DNA from: Eublepharis macularius
Lineage: Eukaryota; Chordata; Lepidosauria; Squamata; Eublepharidae
DNA length: 64,000 nt
Assembly: GCF_028583425.1 (NCBI RefSeq)
Contig: NC_072806.1
Span: 37,184,001-37,248,000, forward strand
Direction: 5' to 3'
Of this stretch, positions 33,401 through 43,534 are shown in pieces; position 1 is the first letter of the stretch, and each line of letters starts with the position of its first letter. The translations under genes and the position numbers were made by a program. The notes under the pieces were generated by a model. That model ran no database searches. It was not told the origin of the DNA and worked only from the letters and a program-made list of their open reading frames with translations.

Positions 33401-36400
33401 TGGCCTGGAAAGCAGGTAGAGACCCTGAGATTATGGGAAGAAGCTGTCAAAGCAAGGAAGAAAGGTAAAAAACTATAGGCAAAGTACATTACAATGGTTG
33501 CCATTTATGTACAGGTGATTCATACACTGAACAAGAAAAAGCAAATGCATACTACCTTAGCAGTGTGATTACAGTTACCACCAGTTTATCAAGTGATAGC
33601 TGTCATTACTTCTCAAGCTCCTTAGCTCTTAAACAGCTTGAGCAGCTTGATTATGGGAGCCAGGCTGGGAGGTGCTTGCCTTATCATGGGTTAGCAAGTC
33701 ACCTCTCATTGTAGAACTAGGTATATGGGTACTACGTTTATACACTACAGGAAGCTGTAATTAAACTCCAGTTGGGTACAAAAACAGTTCATTGCTAAGC
33801 TCACTACTTGCCCTTGCTCCTCTTCCTCTCTCCATTCTCGTGCATGAAACTTGTTTGGATGTGTCCTGGCTTGATCACGTTCCTGTTGACCAGTCCTGGT
33901 TTGTGTGGAATAGAGTCAGGTTACTGAGGTGCCCATAATCGCATGAAATTGTGACGTGGAGCTTGATCAAGCCAGGAAGTGTTGCTCCAGCTCCTCACTT
34001 TAGAGGATGAAGGATGTGAGAGGAGCAAGAGGCTCACACAAGCACAGCTCTGGCTTTGTGCCAGACTGGAATTTAACTGCGGCTGATGTGATGTCTAAAT
34101 ACAGCCCCAAGTCTCTTGGGATATATCAAATCAGCTTTAAGTCTGTGGCATCACTTCAGTTCCCTGTGGAGAGGGAGTTTCTAACACAGTCCTTCCCAGC
34201 TTCAGAAAGCTGTGACAGATATGTGTAAAAAGTGATGACTTGGTACTAGCTGTTGTGCCCATATTTTTGGATTTACTTTCACAGCCCTACATGGCTTCTT
34301 GACCTTGTGCTATATGCCACTAGCCTCTCCTTGCCTTAGTTATACGAAGTTGGTTTGACACCTTAATTCTTTGCCTGCTGATGGCTTAGTTAACAGGCTC
34401 AGCTAGAGATGTGATCCCCCCTTGCAAGGGTGACGCCTAATGCTATTGTTGTAGCCTGAAGCTGGTTAGCTGTGTTCTGAAGCTTAAAATCTTGTGGGTT
34501 GCATGACTTACAGCACAGGAGGTGAGTGAAGCAGGTGTGAGATAACCCAGATGGGTAGTAACATAATAGTTCTCAATGGAGTTCAGGATATTCTTTCTCC
34601 ATAGCACTTGGTCTAAGAGTAGCCTTTTTTCTTCTGCCCAAATATATTTTATTATTAGCAATGATGCATTTAGCCCTCTTTCTGCTATATGCCTTGAAGC
34701 AAAATTGCTATACAAGGAAACTGCAGTCTTTGTATTGCAGCTTTTTTAAAAAATACACCTGATTCAGTGAAAATTAGTGCCAACTTTCTGTTTCTCTTTG
34801 CATTAAAATAAGGATAATACGAGTCTGTCTGCTTTTTGTCATGGGAATAGGACAGCCTCACTCATTTTGTATTTTCTATTTGACTTCATATATTTCTGCA
34901 CTATTAATTTCTGCTAGTATTGATGTGTTTCATTAAGAAAATCTTCTAAGAGAAGACTGACAGACCATTGTGTCTCCAGTTTTTATAACTTGTATTGTTT
35001 CCCTTCAAGATAAACTAATGTGTTTGGCACACCAAAGAAATTGAAAATTTGCAAGTAGAATGGTGTTCTTTTGCCAAGATTCTGTTTTCAAGGCTTTTTT
35101 TCAGATGGATATTTTTTAGGAGGGGTGGGAATGCGACTGTTTCTAACCAGCAGGCACCCTCTAAGTTTGTTGGCCAAGTTTTCTTACCTAAAATGGAATA
35201 TATAAGCTGTTCCTTATATATATAGATATATAGATAGAGATAGAGATATAGATATATAGATATATAATTTCAGGTTGCTGAAATTACAAATGGGCTGATA
35301 TATATATATATCAGCCCATTTGTAATTTCAGCAACCTTGTGAGGTAGGTTAGGCTGACAGATTAGTTGAACCCATCTCTCTCCAGTTTAAATCAGCACTC
35401 TCAGCTCTCCAGCCAATTGTATGTTTGGCTTTCCCTTCCCAAATAAGCAGAGCTTAGCTAAACTTCAGTTCCTCTGGTACTCTCTTGCAGGGCACATTAG
35501 ACTCCCTAAGCCTCCCCAGACTACTTCTGCTTCCCCTCCTCTAGGAACTATTTATCTCTGCTTTATCCCTTGTGTGACTGCTAGCATTTTTGTCCCCAGT
35601 CACTTGGTTTATTAAGAACCTTCATGTGTATATGATGGTTTCTGGGCAAAGTGTAGAGAGGGGGATAGCAGTTGTAGATACAAAGTCTGGAGAGGGGAGG
35701 CAGCAGAGATCTCCAGTGATCCAGTGAATAGGAAAGGAGCTGCTACCTTGGTGGAAGCTAGACTTGGTGGCTCTTCTGACCTAGAAGTAGAAAAGAGATC
35801 CCAGCTGTTCCTAAAGGCAAGCCTAGGACTGAGCAGTTGTGAAAGGACCCTGTCAGGTAGTAATTGCTTCGCCCTCAATCAACAGGTCAGGAACAAGGTT
35901 CTTTGTGCCTCTTGAGAATGTAAAAGGAAGAAACATTAGAAAAAGAAACCAGTCAGAAGATACTTTTTTTGCCTGTTAACTAGATGAGGAAATAGAGCTT
36001 GAGGGGGAAAAACAATGGTGGGAGGAGAATGTAAAATAATGGGTAGTTAGAATGAGAAGAAAGAGATGGCATGCTGTAGTTTTTGCAGATTTTAAAATGC
36101 TTGTATAAATAGCAGCTGCACTGCATTAAGAACCAGGGTATGTTGGCACTGCTAGAGGAACAGCCAGGTGCAGCAAAGAGTGGCCAAGAAATTAGTGGAG
36201 AATGTTCCTGTCACTGTCCCGACGCACTGAAAATGGCTTCTTGGGATGCATATGGCAGGATGCTGATCCTAGGAAGCTTGGACTCCAGTGGTTCTTCTGT
36301 GTTTGCCTGAGTTCTCTTGCAACAGAGAAATCTTGACATTGCAGTTAAGCTCCCCCTTGTCTCTTGTAATGGTAAAACAGAATGCTGCAGAATTGTAGGA

Positions 36401-38887
36401 ACAGTTTTCAAATGCTTGTCAGGTGTGTGCAGTATTGTAAGGAATTTGGGTACATGCAGCTATCCTGTGTACCAGCCATCAGCTCTGAGGATGGTAGGTG
36501 TGTCAAAGTATGATATAGGGCTTAGCTTTGTTGGTGGGGCACATGATTTGTATGCAGGCAGTCCAGGCCCATTCCTTAGCATTTATAGTTAAAAGAGTTA
36601 CTACCAATCAGAGTAAATGCTGAGCTAGACAGAAAATGAGGTAATGTCTTAGAAGGCATTTAGTTTTTGCCCCACATTTTTAGTAACATTGGTTCCCTAT
36701 GACAGAAATGCTTGAGACTTGATTTTGGTTTGAAATTTTAAAACCAGACAAGTTGAATTTATTCTCATGCCCAAAAGCACCCTGTTTGGTTTTTACAGAG
36801 AGGGTAGAGAAAACTATAGAAACACATTATGTAATGGCTTAATTGCAACACCTTTCCTCCACCTCCAATTTTGATTGCAGAAAGTCAACAGACTCTGAGA
36901 CCAACTTCAGTCAAGCAAGGTAGGGTCAGATACATTTATATAGCTCGTACGGCACGGCTGGACTCCCAGCTCTTTCCTCTGCCTCTTTGAAATACCTGCA
37001 TAAACATGCATCCCTCGATGGAACAAGGTGGCAGTTTCTGCCTTGTGAAAATAACAAGAGCTTGTCATTTGAATTGCCCCCTGGGGAGCTCCTGGGTGTC
37101 GGCTCCGTCGTGCCGACCGTAGCCCCACCTGTGTCCTGCCCCTGCCTTGCTGTGCAGCCTTCTGCTGACGGCCCTCCTCCTCTCGGGTTTTTTTTTCTTT
37201 TGAGGGGGGAAGTAGCGGGGTGGGATCATGGGCACACCAGGACCAGGGTTTTGCTTGAAAAGCAGTTGGACCTGCTGCCTGTTAAGGAATCCCAGCCACA
37301 TGTTTTGATTTGTTGGTGAAGTATGTGAATAGATTTATATCTAAAGTTTACCTAGTGTGAGACTCCAAGGGCTGCTAGTCTTTTCTTAAATACCACAACT
37401 GAATTCTTTCTAGCAGTCTTCCATTTTTTTCGACCTCTGTGTGACCTCACTTCCATTCCTGTGCTGTGGCTAGCCAGCAGGTGGTGCTGAAATATCAGTG
37501 GCCTCTACCCCTACTATGTAGCCTTTCTGCTTACCCCCCCCGCCCCCCCCCGCCCGCCCCCGCCCCGCCCCAGGGTCCTCTCGGTGGATGCCTGTCGAGC
37601 TCTTTCTCAAATGCCAGATAGCAAAGAAAACACTGGTGTGTCTTCTTTAACTAACATGAAAACTGTGCAACCAGTGGAGCTTAATATACAGATCTTATTG
37701 ACCGAGGTGTTATAAAGTTACTAAATCATTCCACCAGTTTTTGTTTAAATTGATTTTCAAAACTGAAATAAGCAGGTAAATAAGCTTTGCCTATCGGTCC
37801 CTAATAATGACTTTTTAAAACCTTCACAGAATGTCAGTACACCTTTGAGAAGGCTATAGAGTACGTACCATTCGGTATGTACACTCTCCTCTACTTATAA
37901 TGTTCCTCATGAGAGGATTTTTTCTGCTGATAATACTGTGCTGTTTTTATGAACAAGCCCCCCGTTTTATATTTTTTAAAAGCTTCCTCCTTAGTTCCCC
38001 AGGAAATGTCTTTAATTCAGATGAGTTGCATGATTTGAAGTTACCATAGGATGTAGAATTATATTATTTAGCAGCTGTATTTCTGGGTAAATGTTGGTTT
38101 AGGCTACATATTATAGACTAATGCCCAGAATACATAGACTTGTTGCGAGGAGGTAGCGTTGCCAGTTTGCTAAGAATTGCCGGCAATTAATCGGTCGGTC
38201 TGCAAGCCCTCTGTGGCCAGGTTGTTGAGCAGCTTTGATATGTAGAAAATGTTTTAACTGCTCAGATGTAAATTGATGGCAAAAAGGGCCTGGATCTAGA
38301 AGGGGCTTCATGTGGGCAGGGGTAAGGAGGGTTGAATCTAGAAAAGTGCAGGTGGGAGCCCATGAAAATTTGCATACTGCCCTGCCAGAATCCAATGGTT
38401 TGCAGTCATTCCTTGTGCGTAACAGCCGTTTTGGTTGTGTGTTTCTTTTTGTTTTTTAGAAGCTGCTAACTTATGCCAAACGTCCACTGCTGCCACAACG
38501 CCTGTGACTCTTTCTACTCCTTTCAATATTACCTCCTCAGTGGCATCTGGGACTATCACCAACCCAGTCACAGTGGCTGCTGCAATGAACATGAGAAGCC
38601 CAGTCAATGTATCGAGTGCGGTTAACATCTCCAGCCCAATGAGCTTAGGCCACCCTGTAACAATAACCAGTCCGTTGTCTATGACCTCTCCGTTAACGCT
38701 TACCACACCTGTCAATTTACCGACTCCAGTAACTGCTCCGGTAAACATAGCACATCCGGTTACTATAACTTCACCCATGAACCTCCCAACACCAATGACG
38801 CTAGCTGGTCCATTAAATATAGCTATGAGACCAGTGGAGAGCATGCCTTTCCTCCCGCAGGCATTGCCAACCTCTCCACCTTGGTAA
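15401..38887 (+). CDS. VEZF1: VEZF1, vascular endothelial zinc finger 1 (six coding exons, 520 aa)
   Basis: A nuclear C2H2 transcription factor of the BORIS-independent, G-string-binding VEZF1/MAZ/PATZ group, needed in vertebrates for vascular development and insulator function (family knowledge). Joining the six exons gives 520 residues; the human protein is about 521. Fingers by my count: C77/C80/H93/H97, C177/C180/H193/H197, C205/C208/H221/H225, C235/C238/H251/H256, C264/C267/H280/H284 and C290/C293/H305/H309. The Gln-rich start is HHQQQAAQ. A Q8P6Q2 tract is at 338-353. The carboxy third is a Pro/Thr/Ser-rich array of (S/T)P(V/M)(N/T) units ending LPTSPPW, the family terminus. All five introns are GT-AG with matching phases 0,2,0,1,1. 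The ATG has G at -3 and +4. I see no lesion. Confidence 0.98.
18822..19048 (+). repeat. Sauria-type SINE, decayed
   Basis: AGAGCCAGTGCAGTATAAAAGTTAG, then GGTTCAGATTC (B-box-like), AGCCATGGGCCAAGC, GAGGATAAAATACAGGAGGG and GAGCTGCTTTGAGGAGAAGC follow the family order. The sequence is considerably diverged. Confidence 0.65.
20837..21018 (-). repeat. 5S-rRNA-derived SINE (copy 1)
   Basis: On the minus strand the part 20951-21018 reads like 5S rRNA: ...GATCTTGGAAGCTTAACATGGCC, then TTGGTTAGTAATTGG and ATGGGAGACC. Vertebrate 5S has GATCTCGGAAGCTAAGCAGGG, CTGGTTAGTACTTGG and ATGGGAGACC. The body beyond it (CAATGGAAAACCATCTCTG, GTCTCTTGCC) is shared with copies at 41271 and 43535. It is the most decayed of the three. 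Confidence 0.75.
24408..24805. mobile_element. Penelope-like? element: inverted halves, 13-bp target duplication
   Basis: Flanked by a perfect TGGTTGCTTTTTG at 24395-24407 and 24806-24818. The left part (24411-24520) is the reverse complement of the right part (24660-24790): GGTTGTTGTGGGTTTTCCGG at one end, its complement at the other. Both halves carry a CTGAAGA-hairpin-GAAACGTC block (24464-24498 minus, 24682-24716 plus). The middle holds unrelated unique-looking sequence ending CTCAACCCCACCCCTCC. It lies in VEZF1 intron 1, ending 159 bp before exon 2. A shorter relative is at 32651-32849. The long duplication argues for target-primed insertion, not a cut-and-paste transposon. Confidence 0.85.
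24965..25662 (+). CDS. VEZF1: VEZF1 coding exon 2 (fingers 1-3, start of finger 4)
   Basis: Acceptor TTTGATTTTAG, then AHEASHHQQQAAQNSLL. Contains the acidic/basic linker IKKEKPKTSFVC, finger 1, an 80-residue Ser/Thr/Pro linker with two ISTIAG/VSTIAG repeats, then fingers 2 and 3 and the Cys pair of finger 4. Ends AG of an Arg codon before the donor GTACCA, a weak donor (+5 is C). Confidence 0.97.
25663..26268 (+). other. VEZF1: VEZF1 intron 2
   Basis: A 606-bp intron with no recognisable repeat. A purine-rich stretch GGGGGGAGGGGGG lies near 25722. Read-through would add a short tail and stop at 25798. Confidence 0.7.
26269..26332 (+). CDS. VEZF1: VEZF1 coding exon 3
   Basis: A 64-nt exon with acceptor TTCTTTTGCAG and donor GTAAGA. 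Completes finger 4 (PDHLSCHVKHVH), the linker STERPFK and the first Cys of finger 5. Confidence 0.97.
26333..29007 (+). other. VEZF1: VEZF1 intron 3
   Basis: Contains one Penelope-like? repeat at 26541-26660. The rest (26661-29007) is unassigned AT-moderate DNA. Confidence 0.55.
26541..26660 (-). repeat. Penelope-like? repeat with hammerhead-like block
   Basis: On the minus strand: GTCTGAAGAAGGGAGC, TTGGACTCTTGAAAGCTAAC, then AAAGTGCCACTGGACTC and ACAGACCAATATGGCTACCC. The stem GGGAG/CTCTT pairs with two wobbles. Same family as 5266, 11014 and 53621. Confidence 0.7.
29008..29191 (+). CDS. VEZF1: VEZF1 coding exon 4 (fingers 5-6)
   Basis: Acceptor TTTCCATGTAG. Encodes TCTAAFATKDRLRTHMVRH (finger 5) and CNICGKLLSAAYITSHLKTH (finger 6), then INCNTCKQGINK, whose Cys pair lacks a His pair. 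The donor is A|GTAGGT. An AAA-A|CG junction gives K-T with exon 5, matching the family KTCM. Confidence 0.97.
30643..30880 (+). repeat. tRNA-derived SINE, second type (GTT-rich tail)
   Basis: TTTGGTGTAGTGGTTAAGAG (A-box-like), GGTTTGATTCCCC (B box), GCTGGGTGACCTTGGGC, CCACCTCACAGGGTG, then AATGACATACTTTGTACACTG and a TTGTTGTTATTATT tail. The head resembles the Sauria SINE but the 3' end differs. A relative is at 50860-51060. Confidence 0.75.
32651..32849. mobile_element. Penelope-like? element, short form, 13-bp target duplication
   Basis: Flanked by a perfect GAATGATCTGAAG at 32638-32650 and 32850-32862. The left half (GGTTGTTGGGGGTTTTCCGG to AGAGGTGTAGCACC) is nearly identical to the 24408 element. 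The right part is only ATACAGCCCGGAAAATCC onward, then the AAGCCTTCGACAATACAT end. The CTGAAGA-hairpin-GAAAC block is at 32704-32738 (minus). High identity to the 24408 copy and intact duplications point to recent activity. Confidence 0.85.
33309..33464 (+). CDS. VEZF1: VEZF1 coding exon 5 (poly-Gln/poly-Pro)
   Basis: A 156-nt exon, phase 1 on both sides, so skipping it would keep the frame. Encodes CMNEESNNQK, eight Gln (CAG x4, CAA, CAG x3), six Pro (CCG/CCA), two Gln, then HVTNWPGKQVETLRLWEEAV. The human protein has an uninterrupted Gln run here. Donor GTAAAA. Confidence 0.96.
35272..35337. repeat. Perfect 66-bp palindrome around an AT core
   Basis: The arm AGGTTGCTGAAATTACAAAT, then GGGCTGATATATA, pairs without mismatch with the right half. 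The right arm continues into SINE-like sequence, so the left arm looks like an inverted copy of that flank. Confidence 0.9.
35325..35420 (-). repeat. Sauria-type SINE fragment, reverse
   Basis: CAACCTTGTGAGGTAGGTTAGGCTGACAG is the reverse of the family block CTAACCTACCTCACAGGGTTG. The remainder is decayed. Confidence 0.6.
37534..37571. repeat. C-rich tract, G4-prone on minus strand
   Basis: Runs of 3-9 C separated by single G over 38 bp. The minus strand has at least four G-runs, enough for a G-quadruplex. Confidence 0.8.
38460..38887 (+). CDS. VEZF1: VEZF1 coding exon 6 (Pro/Thr-rich carboxy end)
   Basis: Acceptor TTTTGTTTTTTAG. Encodes EAANLCQTSTAATTPVT (first codon shared with exon 5), then about 15 short units such as SPVNVS, SPMSLG, HPVTIT, SPLTLT, TPVNLP, and ends LPQALPTSPPW with TAA at 38885-38887. 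Confidence 0.97.
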
Positions 38888-40810
38888 AAAAAACACACAC
38901 ACACAAACCCTCACAGCAGTATTAAAGAAGAATGAAAAGCATGTCCTTACCAGCAATTTTTTTTGTTTCTTTTTTTTAGTTAATGATGAAACAGACTTAA
39001 TTCAGCTGGGGCAAAAAAGTGCACCAGTTTAAAAAGACTTATTGTAGCATCTTTTGTTTTGTTGGTCATTACTCTAACACTGGGCCACTTCATTTCCTTC
39101 CAGCTATCAGTTGGAGATGAAATAAGAGCAGGTGAGAGTTGAACCTGATGCATAAGGTGCGGGGAGACACATCCGGTTCATGTTAGTATAGAGAAATGTT
39201 TTAATCTGAACACTAGAAAGCTCAGAATAAAGCCCTCTGTAAACACACAGGGTGGGAAATGGTTCACTTAAATTTGCCAGCTCTGTATGCCTCCAATTCT
39301 AAAAGTAGCATTGTAGTGTTTTTTTAAAGTAAATGCATTACATGGTCCTATTTTTAAAGCATTTTGAATAATTATGCATTTTACCTTTGGGAATATGATG
39401 ACTTCAGGCCGAATTCCCTATGGGAAGAGTGATACCAGCTCTGATATGCAAAGCATACAGTAACTTAACATTCTAACTTCACCATACAACGGTAGGGATT
39501 GTGACCTGATGTTTGGAGATGTAAATATTACTCACCATATTACCCTAAGGGAGTATAACAGCATAGTCAACATATTAAGAGAAAAAAATTATGTTTGGCA
39601 AGGAACAGCCATGAGTGATGGAAGAGGAGTTGAAATCCACGTGAACGCGGTCTCTGGTCAGAACCCACATGGGACTCTTTTTGAAGAGCCGACAGCAGGC
39701 TTTGAAACAAATGGGGAGAAATTGCTTTATGCTGGAAGACTTTGGAGGCACCAGGGGTATGACGTGTGTATGCCCTGATTCTCTCAATCAGAACCTGCTG
39801 ACGTGACGGGGAGCAGGTGTTGTTCACTAGAAGTTTTTTGTCTTATATTATAAAAATCGTATACAGTTTTTATTCTAACCACTAATTAGTTAGGATGCCC
39901 CTTCAGGACAAGCCAAGAGAGTGCATCTTATTGTTTGTGTTTCTTTTTTTAAAAAAACCCTCCCTCTTAATCAAGTGTTGTGCAGATCTCCAACATTGTA
40001 AATATTTGCAAGAAACCACATCATTTTTACGTTTGTTTTTATTGTGTTAACACATAGTTACCGGGGGTGGGGGTGGGGTCCCAGTGACTATTTGACCTAT
40101 CCAGTGCAGGGGAAATTCCCCTCCTTACTCCTGTGAATGGTCAGACTTAAAAAAACTACACATAACTCTTACTTCTTTCAACTTTTTATCTGTACATAAA
40201 GTAGAATGGGAAATCTAGGGCAAGTTACTTTTTAGGCTATCATGTCAGTCACTTCTTTTTTTAAAAGTTTTTTTTTTAAAAAACATACCCTATAACTAAG
40301 ATTGAGTTAAAAACTAATTGAAAGTAGAACGTGAGACGGCTTGATCAGAATAAGGGTCTTGACAGTGCAGTGGTGGTCAGTATTTTGATTCTGGCAGGAT
40401 GCTGGCAAACCTGAGAGGGTCAAAGTCCACTGTTTGTGTTTATACCCGTTGTGTCAATGTAAAAGCACCACAGTCTATACTTTTTGAGGCTGACGTCTGG
40501 AATTGGGAGACTGCTGCCCAGATCATTATGTGAAAACGGTTCTAGGGGCTCGGACTACATAGTAAAACGGGGGGGAGGAATAATAGAACTTAGTGTAAAA
40601 TAATTTTATAAATGATCTTTTTGTACCTTAGGACATCAAATTGTACAACTTTTGTATATATAAAAGCTTAGGAGCTTTCTGTGTAGCAGAAAGAGAACAC
40701 ATTCCTACACTTTTAATGTATATGTTTGTTATAATGTCATGTAAACATATGCCCCATGTTTGTGCCTTTTAATTAGTTTGTCTGAATAAACAGAAACGTA
40801 GAGACCTTGC
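38888..40810 (+). other. VEZF1: VEZF1 3' UTR
   Basis: About 1.9 kb, AT-rich, free of recognised SINEs or MITEs, unlike the DNA after it. AATAAA at 40785-40790 is followed by a T-rich GATGATTTTGTT, as expected for a cleavage site near 40805. An earlier AATAAA at 39226-39231 could give a short form. An 89-codon frame lies at 39509-39778. Confidence 0.8.
40785..40790 (+). terminator. VEZF1: VEZF1 distal poly(A) signal
   Basis: AATAAA within TCTGAATAAACAG. SINE-type sequence begins about 100 bp later. Confidence 0.75.
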
Positions 40811-40899
40811 AGTGATGATTTTGTTACCTATGATAATCGTTGCTTATTGTCATGCAGAATTATGTGGGTGGTGGAAATGTTGAAAGTAAAGATTATGAC

Positions 40900-41045
40900 T
40901 AGGGGGCGGACCCATGGCTCAGTAGTTGCCATGCAGTATGAGATTCTTGGTTCATTCCCCAGCACTTCTAGCTCCAGCGCTTTGGTAGTAAGCGATTAGG
41001 CTAGATGGAACAGTTGTCTGGAGGTAAGGTAATCCTTTCTATCTG
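40900..41045 (+). repeat. tRNA-derived SINE (3969 family), decayed
   Basis: GGACCCATGGCTCAGTAG, GCCATGCAGTATGAGATTC, TTGGTTCATTCCCC (B-box-like), then TTAGGCTAGATGGAAC. Confidence 0.6.
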
Positions 41046-41270
41046 AACTCCAGTGTGAAAGCATAACAAATAGTGAACAAGTATTCACATTCCCCAGTGT
41101 GCTTCTTTGGCCTTGTCAGTTTGAAAAGGGAGAGAATGTTTCAGGGTGGTATGAAAGGATGGCCCTCATTTTGTTACAGTGTTAAGATGAAATATAGGTG
41201 TTATGCAGGCTTAATCAGGTGAATGCTAGATTTATCGAAGGTTATTGGGAGAGTGAGTATTGTTTCGTGT

Positions 41271-41475
41271 GTGTAAAGTGCTGTCAGATCACAGCTCATT
41301 TATGGTGACCCAATAGTGATGCAGAGTGGTGGTTTGTCATTGCCTGCCTGTAGGATGTAGTGACACTGGACTTCCTTGGTGGTCTCCCCACTATGTACCA
41401 CACAGAGCTGACCCTGCTTAGCTTCCAAGATGTGATGAGATTGGACTAGTCTGGGCCGTTCAGGTTAGGGCCTGG
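41271..41475 (-). repeat. 5S-rRNA-derived SINE (copy 2)
   Basis: On the minus strand, 41381-41452 reads CCAATCTCATCACATCTTGG, AAGCTAAGCAGGGTCAG, then GGGGAGACC, aligned to 5S rRNA. The rest (AATGACAAACCACC, ATAAATGAGCTGTGATCTG, ACAGCACTTTAC) matches copy 3. Confidence 0.8.
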
Positions 41476-41631
41476 GTCTTGTCCCTTTGAAAAATTTTAA
41501 AAACAAGTAATTTAGATATGGTTCTAGTGCCCATTGTGTGCAGACTTGGCAGCTAGTGACACAAATGCAATTCAAACTGCAGCAGCCCACTGCACAGACC
41601 TTTGATTGGTTTTGTGAGAAAGGTGGAAGTG

Positions 41632-41849
41632 TGCTTGCCAACCTCCAGGCAAGGCCTGGAGTTCTCTAGGATTAAAAATGGATCTCTAGCCTACAGAGAT
41701 CAGTGTATCTGGAGGAAATACCAGCTTCAGGGGGTGGACTCTATAGCAACGCATCCCTGCTCAGCTTCTTCCCCTCCCTAAACTCTGCTTTCCCCAGGTA
41801 CACCCCCCCCAAACTCCCAAGTATTTCCCAAGCTGGTGTTGGCAACCTA
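41632..41849. mobile_element. hAT-like MITE, TAGGGTTGCCAGC family, decayed
   Basis: TGCTTGCCAACCTCCAGG at one end and TGTTGGCAACCTA at the other. Shares GGCCTGGAG, ACAGAGATCAG, GGGTGGACTCTATAG and CCCAAGCTGG blocks with the family. About 218 bp. Confidence 0.7.
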
Positions 41850-43534
41850 AGTGGACGGTTACAGATTGACTCAGGCCTGTGTCTAAGATGGAAAGGAAAA
41901 TGTAGTCACAACGTGATACAACACAGGCAGTTGTCAATCAGAAAGAATGAATAACGATAAAAAGAAAAATTGGGAGAGAACTCAGGATTGCACACTGTAA
42001 ACTCAGAGAAAGTGGAAAACAAAAAAATAAGTCACTGGCTGTTAGAAAACCATCGATAAGGCACCCACATTTGAAGCATCTGTTTTTGGAATTGAGTATC
42101 CTGAAATAGGCAGGGAGGATGAGATTGCCACGCCTGACTTAAAAACAGCACTTTAGAAAATGCATAGGATGTAAGGAGGGGGCGGGTGGGGGGAAATGTA
42201 CATACCGTCTCTCCAAAAGGCAGCACAACAAAAACAAGCGAACTGACAACATAAACCAACCTTGCATTAATTTTAAGTTCAGTTACTGGGCACTAAAAGT
42301 ATTCTAGACGAGGCTGACATAAAAGTGAAAATGTGCATGTGTGTGGGAGAAAAATTTATGAGTGCTTCTAAAATAAGTTTAAAGGTGTTTGAAAGTACAT
42401 TGTTAAAAACCCAAGAACAATACAGAAGTCATAGAGTATTGTAAAACAGAAGAAAACATTGCAAAATATGCCATAAAGAGGTGGGAGAACCTTCAGGCAG
42501 AGCATGAACAGTTTTCATCACCCCCCAGAAAGGCAGGACCAGAGCGCAAGCGCAGCTACAAGGGAGGAAACGTCACACTTGTTTCAAGTGAAGACATGAG
42601 GCATCAATAATATCTTTAAAATGTGTTTACTGTGGTGAAAATAAATGTTTTTTTTAAAAAGTTTGGAGTAAAAAATGGAAACTGCTTTGTCCTTCAGACA
42701 GTGAAGGAAGATGGTCCATGGCACAAAACATCGATATGGCTGAAGGTAATTTGTAGGTCAGTGATATTCAGTGGCTTGGAAGCCACATGTGGCTCTTTGA
42801 CATGCCACCTATAGGTCTTCTGTGCTCAATTCCCAAATTTGGTACCTGCACCACATTTCTGGGAAGTGGGCAAGCCCTTGTCTGGTGGAACTTGCAGTTG
42901 GCGTGAGGTTTTGCCTGGAAATAGCAGCCAGAAGAGTAATGGGTAAGTTGCAAGATTCCCTGAGATACCAGAGATTCCTCCTGCCAGGAATGAAAGTATA
43001 TGCAGGTAACGAAAAATGTGGCTCCCTATGAATCATGGAATGAGTACCATTGTTGCAGGTGGCTTATATCCAGAAAGCAGAACTTTTTATAAAGGAAAGT
43101 AAGTGCCAGAACCGAAGAGCACATTCTGAGAAAAGAAACTCTGGAAATGAAGTCAGATTTATTATGGAAAAAAAAATTGAAGAGGTGTTTGTTTACTGAG
43201 CAAAATACACACAACACAAAAATGCTATCTTGGTCACAGACAATGAAAAACTACAGGAGAAAACTCCACCAAGGAGGATATAATTTGTAAATTTGTATCT
43301 GAATTTGTAAGTTTAAGAACAGGGGAGAGGCCTGAGCATGCTTCAGGAAACACAAGATTGTTAAATGCAGCTTAGAGTGTGTTAAAAGAAGGGAAAGTAA
43401 AGAAGGGGGAAAATTAGTTCAAGCCCCTGAAAGGGAAGGTTTTGGGAGAGGGAATTCTCAATTGTTCTCTCCATCTGTGATTCAACAACACAGCAGTAAT
43501 ACATTCATTGCGGCTGGACAACGTGGTGGTATGG

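Larger units (their letters stand above)
33465..38459 (+). other. VEZF1: VEZF1 intron 5
   Basis: Mostly unassigned. It includes an AT microsatellite with a perfect palindrome (35272-35337), a reversed SINE fragment (35325-35420) and a C-rich run (37534-37571). The stretch 37040-37320 is GC-richer, with open frames but no domain. Confidence 0.55.
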
